Positions 36,239 through 43,423 of a DNA stretch of 64,000 nt are shown one piece after another. Made by a program: the position numbers and the translations under genes. The notes under the pieces are model-generated. The model saw only the letters and a program-made list of their open reading frames with translations. It searched no databases and was not told the DNA's origin. Within the stretch, counting starts at the first letter, position 1. Each line of letters opens with the position of its first letter. Source of the stretch: 2-02-FULL-55-14 sp964581115 (lineage in GTDB: Bacteria; Bacteroidota; Ignavibacteria; UBA10030); assembly GCA_964581115.1 (NCBI GenBank), contig CAZOMY010000001.1, forward strand, positions 248,001 to 312,000, read 5' to 3'.

Positions 36239-37348
36239 CTAGGGCAGGGGGCCGTCGATGATCGCACCTCCGACCAGATCAGGACCGGAATAGAACACAA
36301 CGGACTGGCCTGGAGTGATGGCGCGCTTGGGGCGCTCGAATCGAACCTCGACCCGGTCACCGCCAGTTTGGCGCACACGTGCCGGCGTCGGCTCGTCGGC
36401 ATAGCGGATCATGACCTGAACTCCCACCTCGCCGGTGGGAGGGTCCCATCCGCTCCAATGGACACGCGACGCCGAGAGGCCGGTCTTCCACAGTTCCTCG
36501 TCCGGCCCGATCCGCACGGTGTTCGTGGATGCCTCGATCGAGGTCACGTACATCTTGCCGCCGTGCGCGCCGATACCCTTGCGCTGGCCGATCGTATAGA
36601 ACGGAGCACCGCGATGCGTCCCGACCACCTGCTCACCACGCACAAGAGGTCCGCCGGCAACCCGTGCGGCCAGACTGGGATCCTGTTGCGCGAGGAATTG
36701 TGTGTAATCGTTGTTCTCGACGAAGCAGATATCGAAGCTCTCCTGCTTGTCGGCGGTGCGCAAGCCCAGCGACGCCGCGATCGACCGGACCTCAGGCTTC
36801 GTAAGCTCGCCCAGCGGAAAAATCGTTTTCGCCAATGCCTCTTGAGGAACGGACCACAGCGCATACGTCTGGTCCTTCGGAGCATACACGGCGCGGCTGA
36901 TGACCATGCGCCCCGTCGCGACATCGCGCCGGAGCTTCGCATAATGTCCGGTTGCAAGAGCTGTACCGCCGAGTGCCTCGGCCTTTCGCAATAGCGCACC
37001 CCACTTGATTTCGCGATTGCATGCAATGCAGGGATTCGGCGTACGGCCACGACGGTATTCGTCGACAAACATGTCAATGACCTCCCGGGCGAATTCCTTT
37101 CGCAGGTCGAGCGTGAAATGCGGAATGCCCAATGCAGCCGCAACCATCTTCGCATCGTGAACCGCACCCAGACCGCAGCAGCTGGTATCGTTCGTCGGAC
37201 GGCCGTGGACATCCTCGAACTCGTACGTCTTCATCGTTACGCCGATCACCCGGAGTCCTTGCCGGACGAGCAAAGCGGCGGCCACGGAGGAGTCCACTCC
37301 ACCGCTCATGGCCACGACCACGGTTGTTCCCGGCGCGAGCTCGTGCAT
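36239..37348 (-). CDS. mnmA: tRNA-uridine 2-sulfurtransferase
   Basis: Cytoplasmic enzyme (369 residues) that thiolates U34 of the Lys, Glu and Gln tRNAs, activating the base with ATP and taking sulfur from a persulfide relay. PP-loop AMSGGVDSSVAAALL lies at residues 13-27. The catalytic cysteines are in TPNPCIACNREIKWG (nucleophile) and DICFV (second cysteine, about residue 205). TGHYA, KDQTYALW and the C-terminal YTIGQRKGIG barrel domain are as in the family. It lies 31 bases after the TlpA-like gene, so may be read from the redoxin promoter at 38542. Length is normal. Confidence 0.96.
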   Translation of the reverse strand: MHELAPGTTVVVAMSGGVDSSVAAALLVRQGLRVIGVTMKTYEFEDVHGRPTNDTSCCGLGAVHDAKMVAAALGIPHFTLDLRKEFAREVIDMFVDEYRRGRTPNPCIACNREIKWGALLRKAEALGGTALATGHYAKLRRDVATGRMVISRAVYAPKDQTYALWSVPQEALAKTIFPLGELTKPEVRSIAASLGLRTADKQESFDICFVENNDYTQFLAQQDPSLAARVAGGPLVRGEQVVGTHRGAPFYTIGQRKGIGAHGGKMYVTSIEASTNTVRIGPDEELWKTGLSASRVHWSGWDPPTGEVGVQVMIRYADEPTPARVRQTGGDRVEVRFERPKRAITPGQSVVFYSGPDLVGGAIIDGPLP

Positions 37349-37379
37349 GTCTCAAAAATACGAAGAATGCGGACGGGGC

Positions 37380-37913
37380 TCAACGGTCTCCGGAGGACCT
37401 CAACGAGCGTTCAGCCAGCTTGCGAAATCCGTCGAGTCGTTGGTGTCCGATCACATACTCCACCCGTCGGCCTTTGGCGTCATACGCAAACGTGGCGGGG
37501 ATGGCGCCCGACCATGACGGCTCCAAGGCGTCGATCAGCGCAGACGGAGTGGGAAACGCATTGACATAGGCCGGCATTGAGGCCCGCATGCGATGGAGGA
37601 ACGGACGGACCTTCGTTTCGACCTCGTCCTCGAAGTCGATCGAGATCGTCACGACATCGACGCCCCGCAACCGATAGAGCGAATCCAGCCGGACCAGGTC
37701 GGGGAACTCTTCGACACACGGGATGCACCACGTCGCCCACACGTTCAGGATGAGCCCTCTTCCCTTTCGATCGTTCAGGAGCGAACGAAGACCGTCAGGG
37801 TCGATCGGCCGTACCACCAACGACTGCGCCTGCGCCGACAATGGCAATGGCGCCCCGAACTGGAGCGCCATCGCCGCAACGACCGTTCCGAAACGTAATG
37901 CCGTTAGTTTCAT
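37380..37913 (-). CDS. TlpA-like thioredoxin-fold protein, exported
   Basis: Periplasmic thiol-disulfide protein of 177 residues. The ATG at 37913 overlaps the redoxin stop (ATGA) and starts a signal peptide (MKLTALRFGTVVAAMALQFG, cleavage after SAQA). The active site is NVWATWCIPCVEEFP, a CxxC motif in a TlpA/ResA context, near residue 65. The cis-proline strand (IPATFAYD) is present. Likely roles are reduction of apocytochrome c or other periplasmic cysteines, or oxidative protection; no cytochrome-maturation gene is adjacent to decide. Confidence 0.88.
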   Translation of the reverse strand: MKLTALRFGTVVAAMALQFGAPLPLSAQAQSLVVRPIDPDGLRSLLNDRKGRGLILNVWATWCIPCVEEFPDLVRLDSLYRLRGVDVVTISIDFEDEVETKVRPFLHRMRASMPAYVNAFPTPSALIDALEPSWSGAIPATFAYDAKGRRVEYVIGHQRLDGFRKLAERSLRSSGDR

Positions 37914-38479
37914 CAGCTGACCCGCTTGATCGTGCATCCGAAGGCCTTCGTCCGGGCCGTCGTCACGGACTTGCCGGCCAGGATCTCATCAAGGGCGGTA
38001 CGGAGGTCTTGCACTTTCACCTTCTCGACTCGCTGACTATCGTCAATGCGGCCGTGATAGAGGATGTCGAAAGTCCCGTTGAGGACATAGACCTCCGGAG
38101 TGAACGACGCGTTGAACTTGTCCGCAATGACATTCTCATGGTCCTTCAGGACCGGGAAGCCGAACCCGTGCTTCTTGGCGTGTTCTCGGATCTCTTCGAC
38201 GCTTTCCTGCTTATTCGAATTGACACCGAGGAATGTCACCCCCTTGCCCCGATAGTCCTTCTCGATTGCCGCCATTCGCTCGTTATAGGCATTCGACACC
38301 GGGCATTGCGTTGCGATGAACATGACGACGATCGCCTTTGAATCCTTGTAGTCCGAGAGGGAGTGCTTCTTCCCAGTGACGTCCTCGAGCGTGAACGGCT
38401 CCGCTTTTGTCGGCTCTTGAGCCATGGCCGCCGTCATGAACAACACAAAGCCGGTCAGAAGTGACAGGATCTTGGACAT
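37913..38479 (-). CDS. exported redoxin (AhpC/TSA-like) with CPVS active site
   Basis: Exported thioredoxin-fold protein of 188 residues. The start at 38479 follows a strong Shine-Dalgarno (GGAGG, 7 bases upstream) and yields a signal peptide (MSKILSLLTGFVLFMTAAMA). The motif FIATQCPVSNAYNERM replaces the CxxC of thioredoxins with a single cysteine, as in a group of exported redoxins common in FCB and planctomycete genomes. GVNSNKQESVEEIREHAKKH and the cis-proline TPEVYVLN fit. A C-terminal cysteine (GCTIKR) could be the resolving residue. It forms a coupled pair with the TlpA-like gene. Confidence 0.85.
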   Translation of the reverse strand: MSKILSLLTGFVLFMTAAMAQEPTKAEPFTLEDVTGKKHSLSDYKDSKAIVVMFIATQCPVSNAYNERMAAIEKDYRGKGVTFLGVNSNKQESVEEIREHAKKHGFGFPVLKDHENVIADKFNASFTPEVYVLNGTFDILYHGRIDDSQRVEKVKVQDLRTALDEILAGKSVTTARTKAFGCTIKRVS

Positions 38480-38513
38480 CGTGTTGCCTCCAGGTTGGTG
38501 AGTTGTTCTCATA

Positions 38514-38542
38514 AGATTACTGTCGCACATCGACGGTGACAA
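38514..38542 (-). promoter_or_regulatory. promoter for the redoxin-TlpA(-mnmA) operon
   Basis: Minus-strand TTGTCA (38542-38537), 17 bases, TAATCT (38519-38514). The expected start site lies about 28 bases before the ATG at 38479, leaving room for the GGAGG ribosome binding site. Confidence 0.6.
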
Positions 38543-38597
38543 GCCTTAAATAACCAGAACGGTGCAATTCCCCAGCAAGTTCCGCAGTTGATCGCGG

Positions 38598-39995
38598 CTA
38601 CGTTTTCAATAACAGCCCATGTCGTGTGCAAAGAGCCGCCGTCCAGACGGTGAACCATGTCACCCCGACGCCGACCAAAACCCCCAGCCAAGGATCTGGG
38701 AACATCGAGGTGAGGATGGGACCAAGGCCCGTCAAGGCCAGAAGAGGGCGCGTGAAATTGTTGATCCCAGCGTAAGCGACAAGGGGGTTCTGTCCTCCCT
38801 CGACAAGGGTCCTGAATCCCCGACGGATCTCGAACACGTCGAAGATGGCCCAGAAACCGACGAGAATATGCGTCGCCAAGCCGCTTGTAAGGGCGTAGTA
38901 GCTGAGCGTCGAATGGTCCTTCTTGATACCCCCCTCGAATGCCTCGAGACAGAGACCGACAACGATGAGGTACGAGCCCAACGCCACAAGCTGGTATACC
39001 GTTCGCTCCATTTCCGATCTAGGATGTCTTAAGAGCCACCAGAGAGCGCCGACGATCGCAACTTCGGCAAGAACCGTCCCGGGCAACCAACGAGTATAAA
39101 GCCCGACAACAGCCACGACCGTCGTTGCGAACAGGAGAGGCAGCGCACCGCCCCAAACAACCCCGGTCCAATTCCTCAGGTCGCCTTCCGTTCGTCGACG
39201 TAACCATGATACAAGATGATCGCCGACGATGCTTCCCGGAACGACGATGAACAGGTATTTCAGAAAATCAAAACGGAAGAGCTCAGGGATCGGCGAGCTG
39301 TTCCAGAGATCTTTCACCCAGCCCTCCGCACCGGTCGACAGTCTCAGCGCCAGCAGGAGGCCAAGGATGCCCCATCGGACCAAATGCGATTCCCTTGTCG
39401 CAAGCCAGATGATGCCGCCCACGACCGCAACGTTCGAGAGGACCAGAATGATGATGTCGCTTCGTCGCAGCAGGAATCCGCTCCCGTCGGGATACTCAAC
39501 AGCAGCCATTGCGGCGATCGCCAGCCCCCAGCCGACGGTCCGCACGGCCCATCTCCTCGCTGTCGACCACACACCCGGAAGCGCCGCATACATGGGGAAC
39601 AAGAGCAGGAATCCTGCAAGCGCAAGGAACCACGTCGCGGCGTCCGGCGACGGGCTGAGCCGATACGGTCGGATGTGCTCGTCGTAGATGGCAAACGAAG
39701 CCAAGAGAAGGCCTCGCATGAGCAGTCCCCGAAGGATCCTCCATTCGGGCTCGCCTCGTTCCAGACGGCGACGGAGAGCGAACGGGATCGCTCCTCCCAT
39801 CGTGAAAAGAAAGAACGGAAAAACGAGATCCACCCAGGTGATCCCGGGGATCGACGGGACGAAGACGTGGTTTGGCGGAGGCACCTGGGCATGGTACATC
39901 CACGCCGGCAGGACCCCGTACGGGATGGCGCTGGAAAGGATCATCATGAAGATCGACCATCCTCGCAGCGCGTCGAGTGGCAAGAAACGTTGCAT
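38598..39995 (-). CDS. DUF5009 / heparan N-acetyltransferase-like membrane protein
   Basis: Polytopic membrane protein of 465 residues with about 11-12 helices. The N-terminus FLPLDALRGWSIFMMILSSA is the family signature (LDALRG), shared with HGSNAT-like and OafA-like acyltransferases that carry acyl groups across the membrane to sugars. WVDLVFPFFLFTMGGAIPFA follows, as in DUF5009 proteins. A conserved histidine lies in the loop PAWMYHAQVPPPNHVF. It is 20 bases downstream of the helix-hairpin-helix protein gene, so probably co-transcribed. The acceptor is unknown; a cell-envelope polysaccharide is a reasonable guess. Confidence 0.82.
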   Translation of the reverse strand: MQRFLPLDALRGWSIFMMILSSAIPYGVLPAWMYHAQVPPPNHVFVPSIPGITWVDLVFPFFLFTMGGAIPFALRRRLERGEPEWRILRGLLMRGLLLASFAIYDEHIRPYRLSPSPDAATWFLALAGFLLLFPMYAALPGVWSTARRWAVRTVGWGLAIAAMAAVEYPDGSGFLLRRSDIIILVLSNVAVVGGIIWLATRESHLVRWGILGLLLALRLSTGAEGWVKDLWNSSPIPELFRFDFLKYLFIVVPGSIVGDHLVSWLRRRTEGDLRNWTGVVWGGALPLLFATTVVAVVGLYTRWLPGTVLAEVAIVGALWWLLRHPRSEMERTVYQLVALGSYLIVVGLCLEAFEGGIKKDHSTLSYYALTSGLATHILVGFWAIFDVFEIRRGFRTLVEGGQNPLVAYAGINNFTRPLLALTGLGPILTSMFPDPWLGVLVGVGVTWFTVWTAALCTRHGLLLKT

Positions 39996-40015
39996 AGGCG
40001 ACCTCTCTGCCGTGA

Positions 40016-41683
40016 TTATAGTTGAATTTCAAGAAGGATGCTCACCCGAAGCTCCTTCGAGGGGCGATATTTCAGAGCTGCGGCGATGCCGAGCTCGACG
40101 CTGCGTGTCGGAATCCATTCCACAGTTCCTCGCACCTCCCCCGACCTTCCAGCAAACCGCTGCAACCCGTCCAGAATCGACGGCCCGGGTGCGAGGCTCC
40201 AGAACTCTACTGAGGGGTCGCCGTCCCCGGCCGTCCAGCGAGCGTGTGCGGTGAAGGGGGCCTGCGACCACGACAGCCGAGCCATGGCCAGCTTACCCGC
40301 CGTCGACGGATGGATTTGCGTGGATTCCGATCGGTGTGCCAAAGCAAGCGCGCCGTGGATGCGACCGGAGAGCCGCTGAGTGAGCAGGAGCGACCATCGT
40401 CTCACCTGGTTCCGGTCGCGCAACGATCGCACCCATTCCACGTCGGCGCGCGACCGGTCCTCCCACTGCACAACGCCCCCGACACCGAGTGTGAACGATG
40501 GCGATGCAATACCGGGACTGGGTCCATTCTCTCGGATGCGTCCAACATCACCCACCACGCGCCAGCGAAATCTCCTGTTGAGCATATGCTCCATGGCAAG
40601 ACCCGCTCCGGATTCGTCTGCATCCCGACGTCCGACACGCGGGACGCCGGGAGCGGCAACTTGGCGGAGGAGCCGTACCATGCTGTGGATCCAGAGACTC
40701 CCTTGCTGCTCCCAACGGAACGAGGCGACATAGGATGCTGTCTTTGCTTCAGAGCCGGCCTCGACCGATATGGTAACAGACGGCGATCCGTACGCGAACC
40801 GTATGGAAGATCTAGGAGACTTCAGGTCCCGCACAACCTGCGTCGTCAATCTGAACGGCCACTGTTCCGTCCAACTGATCGTTCCTGTCCGCCGGCCCCG
40901 CCCGTCCGTTGACAGCGAGGCCTGCAGCATTCTTTCATCCGATGCCGCCTGGACCGCCGCTCCGCGTTGGGCCGTTCCTTCATCGTATCCGGGAAGGATC
41001 CGGGCGTCGGAAAGGAGTCGGCGTTCCCATTCAGACGGTCGCACGAGGCTCGTCCGCCGGCCTGCATCGAGCAGGGCCGAGCCAGTTCGCACGTCGAGAT
41101 CGCCAAGAGCCATCGACCACCCTGTGAACGGAACGGGGATGCTTACGTACGAGAACCATTCCGACGCAACCACCCCCGACCGTCGGATCTCCAGCCGCAA
41201 CGGAGTTCCTCCCGTCGGATCGGGCGAACCGTCGACGCGGATGTCCGATCGACTGCGCATCATCCCGACATCTCCATCCTTACCCCTCAGCGTGGCGATC
41301 GACCGGAGCCGCACGTCGAGCTTCGTTGCAGCGCTCGGTCCTCTCAGGAAGACGTACGGCGCGATCTTATCGGCGGTACCGCGACGGACGCCGGGAATGA
41401 GGTCCACGGCGCGGATCTCAAGGACCATCCCATCTCTAACGGCGCGAATGATTGACGATGCTTCGCGACTCTGCATGCCCGGGATCTGAAGGAGATCTGC
41501 CTCAGTAGCCGAACTCAGGTCGATCGGGCTCCGGCGAAGCCTATCCAGCAGTTCTTCCTTCGCCGACCGTTCCGCACCCGACTCTGCATCCAGATCCCAC
41601 TCGTCCGACTGAGACAGTGATCGGACGTCCAGGGCCAGCAGCATCAGCGTCGTGCGCACCAAGAGATCAAGCGTCCTTCTCAT
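40016..41683 (-). CDS. exported helix-hairpin-helix protein with predicted beta-barrel
   Basis: Protein of 555 residues. The ATG at 41683 has a GGAGGTGA Shine-Dalgarno that contains the upstream gene's stop codon, and gives a signal peptide (RRTLDLLVRTTLMLLALDVRSLS). Residues about 40-115 carry tandem ComEA-like helix-hairpin-helix units (PIDLSSATEADLLQIPGMQ; AVDLIPGVRRGTADKIAPYV). The remaining 430 residues are alternating polar/hydrophobic strands typical of an outer-membrane barrel and end LRVSILLEIQL. ComEA motifs usually bind DNA; joined to a barrel they suggest DNA capture at the surface, or the fold is reused for protein contacts. I do not know a characterised member. Confidence 0.78.
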   Translation of the reverse strand: MRRTLDLLVRTTLMLLALDVRSLSQSDEWDLDAESGAERSAKEELLDRLRRSPIDLSSATEADLLQIPGMQSREASSIIRAVRDGMVLEIRAVDLIPGVRRGTADKIAPYVFLRGPSAATKLDVRLRSIATLRGKDGDVGMMRSRSDIRVDGSPDPTGGTPLRLEIRRSGVVASEWFSYVSIPVPFTGWSMALGDLDVRTGSALLDAGRRTSLVRPSEWERRLLSDARILPGYDEGTAQRGAAVQAASDERMLQASLSTDGRGRRTGTISWTEQWPFRLTTQVVRDLKSPRSSIRFAYGSPSVTISVEAGSEAKTASYVASFRWEQQGSLWIHSMVRLLRQVAAPGVPRVGRRDADESGAGLAMEHMLNRRFRWRVVGDVGRIRENGPSPGIASPSFTLGVGGVVQWEDRSRADVEWVRSLRDRNQVRRWSLLLTQRLSGRIHGALALAHRSESTQIHPSTAGKLAMARLSWSQAPFTAHARWTAGDGDPSVEFWSLAPGPSILDGLQRFAGRSGEVRGTVEWIPTRSVELGIAAALKYRPSKELRVSILLEIQL

Positions 41684-41685
41684 GG

Positions 41686-42465
41686 TCACCTCCATGAGAA
41701 GTGAAGCTCCATGCCTTGACTCCATCCAAGTAGCGGATGCCAACGGGCGCCTGCGACCGCCCGCCATTCAACGAACCTCAGGTCAACTCCGACGCCCGCA
41801 ACCTTTGATCCGTCCGACCACGAGAAAATGACGGCGAAATCGTCGATGATCCTCGCGCGGGCCCCCATCCGTACATCGAACGTTCCCGCATCGACGGCCT
41901 CCGCGATCACGGTGATCTCGTCGGACAGCCGCACCGCGCTCCCTACAGCAACGCGCAGGTTCTCAACGGTCAACGGACGATATTCCTGCACAGCCGCGGA
42001 GAGAGCGACGCCCGTGGTGATACGCTCCGACCGCGCCTGCGCGCCGATCGTCAGGTCTCCATCGTAGACCGGACCGTAGCGGGCGAACGACCACTGGGCG
42101 AGACCTATACCCAATCCGGCGCTGACGCCGTCAACGAGTACGATCCCGACGTTCAATCGCATCTTCAGACGCTGAGCCGTACCGGCTTCGAGCTCCGAAA
42201 CCGTCGCGGCGCATCCTACCCTACGAATGGCAAGGATGGTTCCGATGGCGTTGCTCCGGAGGCCGGGCACGCCATACAGATTCGGAACGGCAGAGATCGC
42301 GACCGTTGGGGCCTCGGCCCATCCCAAGGCCGCCGGTTGAAAGACACCAAGCGGCATCGCGTCACCGGCCACCTCGCCCACATTCGACCACGCCAACGAC
42401 GAGGCATCTTCTTGGGCGGCGGCGACCGTCGCCGCCATGAACATCCACCACCAAATGATCCTCAT
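41686..42465 (-). CDS. predicted outer-membrane protein, PorV-like N-terminus
   Basis: Exported protein of 259 residues (signal peptide MRIIWWWMFMAATVAAAQ). The start follows a G-rich ribosome binding site (GGGGGGTGA). The segment AMPLGVFQPAALGWAEAPTV recalls the WNPA plug region of PorV/FadL-like proteins, and the rest is amphipathic strands ending in an aromatic-basic pattern (GMELHFSWR). No cytoplasmic motif. First gene of a three-gene unit with the helix-hairpin-helix protein and the DUF5009 protein. Family assignment is tentative. Confidence 0.7.
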   Translation of the reverse strand: MRIIWWWMFMAATVAAAQEDASSLAWSNVGEVAGDAMPLGVFQPAALGWAEAPTVAISAVPNLYGVPGLRSNAIGTILAIRRVGCAATVSELEAGTAQRLKMRLNVGIVLVDGVSAGLGIGLAQWSFARYGPVYDGDLTIGAQARSERITTGVALSAAVQEYRPLTVENLRVAVGSAVRLSDEITVIAEAVDAGTFDVRMGARARIIDDFAVIFSWSDGSKVAGVGVDLRFVEWRAVAGARWHPLLGWSQGMELHFSWR

Positions 42466-42467
42466 GC

Positions 42468-42496
42468 TTGCTCACCCCCCCTTCTTTCTCTATCTT
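42468..42496 (+). promoter_or_regulatory. promoter for the DUF4835 gene, very close to its start codon
   Basis: TTGCTC (42468-42473), 17 bases including a C-run, TATCTT (42491-42496), reading TATCTTTC. The start codon at 42506 is only 9 bases after the -10, so transcription would begin at or next to the ATG. Confidence 0.5.
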
Positions 42497-42505
42497 TCCC
42501 ATGTG

Positions 42506-43423
42506 ATGAATCGCCTTCGATCGGTCCTCACCATCGCGGTGCTCGCTCTGCTGACGGCGGCAGACGTCGCTTCCTCGCAGGAGCTTCGCTGCGACGTCAC
42601 CGTCAATCAAGAGGCTCTCCCAAGCGCCGTCAGGGACCTCTTGCGCGATTTTGAATCTGACGTTGAACGTTATCTCAACGGGACGAAGTACACGGACGAG
42701 GACATGCTCGGCGACCGCATCGCCTGCACCTTCGACATCTTCTTCCGCTCATCGCCCGCCGAGAATCGCTACGTCGCTCAAGTGTTCGTGGGCAGTCAAC
42801 GGACCGTCTACGCTAATAATGAGCCGACCGAGCGGACCACGCCCGTGGTCCGGATCCTGGATGAAAAATGGGAGTTCATCTATCAACCCGGCCAGCGCAT
42901 GCGGCATGATGAGTTCTCGGCCGATCCGCTGACGGATTTCTTGGACTTCTATGCGTACCTGATCATCGGCATGGACCTGGAGTCCTACGAGACCGGATCA
43001 GGCGACCCCTCGTTTCGAAAAGCGTTGAGCATTTGCAACGGCGCTTCGGGACTATCGATCGGAGCGGCGGAATACCAGTTCGTGGCCGGTGCCTACAGCC
43101 GCTTCGGCATGGCCGAAGAGCTGACCGACGCACGCTACGCTCCGATCCGCGAAGCGATCAACATCTACCACATGGACGGACTCGATCTGCTCGCAACGGA
43201 CGAGTTCAACGCCCTTGACGCCATGTTGCGGGCGATCTCGACGATCGACCGTGTGCGACAGGTACAGAATCCCACCAGCGTACTCGTGAAGCAGTTCTTC
43301 AACGCGAAGCATCGCGAGATCGCGGAGGCCTTCCAGCGGTATCCCGACCCCGCTGTCTATAGCCGGCTCGGAGACTACGATCCCGAGCATCTCAGCGTCT
43401 ACCGCGAACGCACTCCGCGCTGA
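42506..43423 (+). CDS. DUF4835 family protein (PorD-like, type IX secretion associated)
   Basis: Exported protein of 305 residues. The ATG at 42506 starts a signal peptide (MNRLRSVLTIAVLALLTAAD); an earlier in-frame ATG at 42437 would precede the promoter. DUF4835 features: ELRCDVTVNQEAL at the mature N-terminus, the NGTKYTDEDMLGDRIACTFDI segment in two parts, FLDFYAYLIIGMDLESYE near residue 150, and KQFFNAKHREIAEAFQRYPD near the end. PorD is required for gliding or secretion in some Bacteroidetes through an unknown mechanism. This links functionally to the sorting-domain proteins elsewhere in the window. Its 3' end overlaps the convergent cyclophilin gene by 25 bases. Confidence 0.88.
   Translation: MNRLRSVLTIAVLALLTAADVASSQELRCDVTVNQEALPSAVRDLLRDFESDVERYLNGTKYTDEDMLGDRIACTFDIFFRSSPAENRYVAQVFVGSQRTVYANNEPTERTTPVVRILDEKWEFIYQPGQRMRHDEFSADPLTDFLDFYAYLIIGMDLESYETGSGDPSFRKALSICNGASGLSIGAAEYQFVAGAYSRFGMAEELTDARYAPIREAINIYHMDGLDLLATDEFNALDAMLRAISTIDRVRQVQNPTSVLVKQFFNAKHREIAEAFQRYPDPAVYSRLGDYDPEHLSVYRERTPR

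Noticed and set aside
42474..42480. C-run that might cause phase variation of the DUF4835 promoter
   Set aside because: Only seven bases; too short to be convincing as a slippage tract, though it lies in the promoter spacer.
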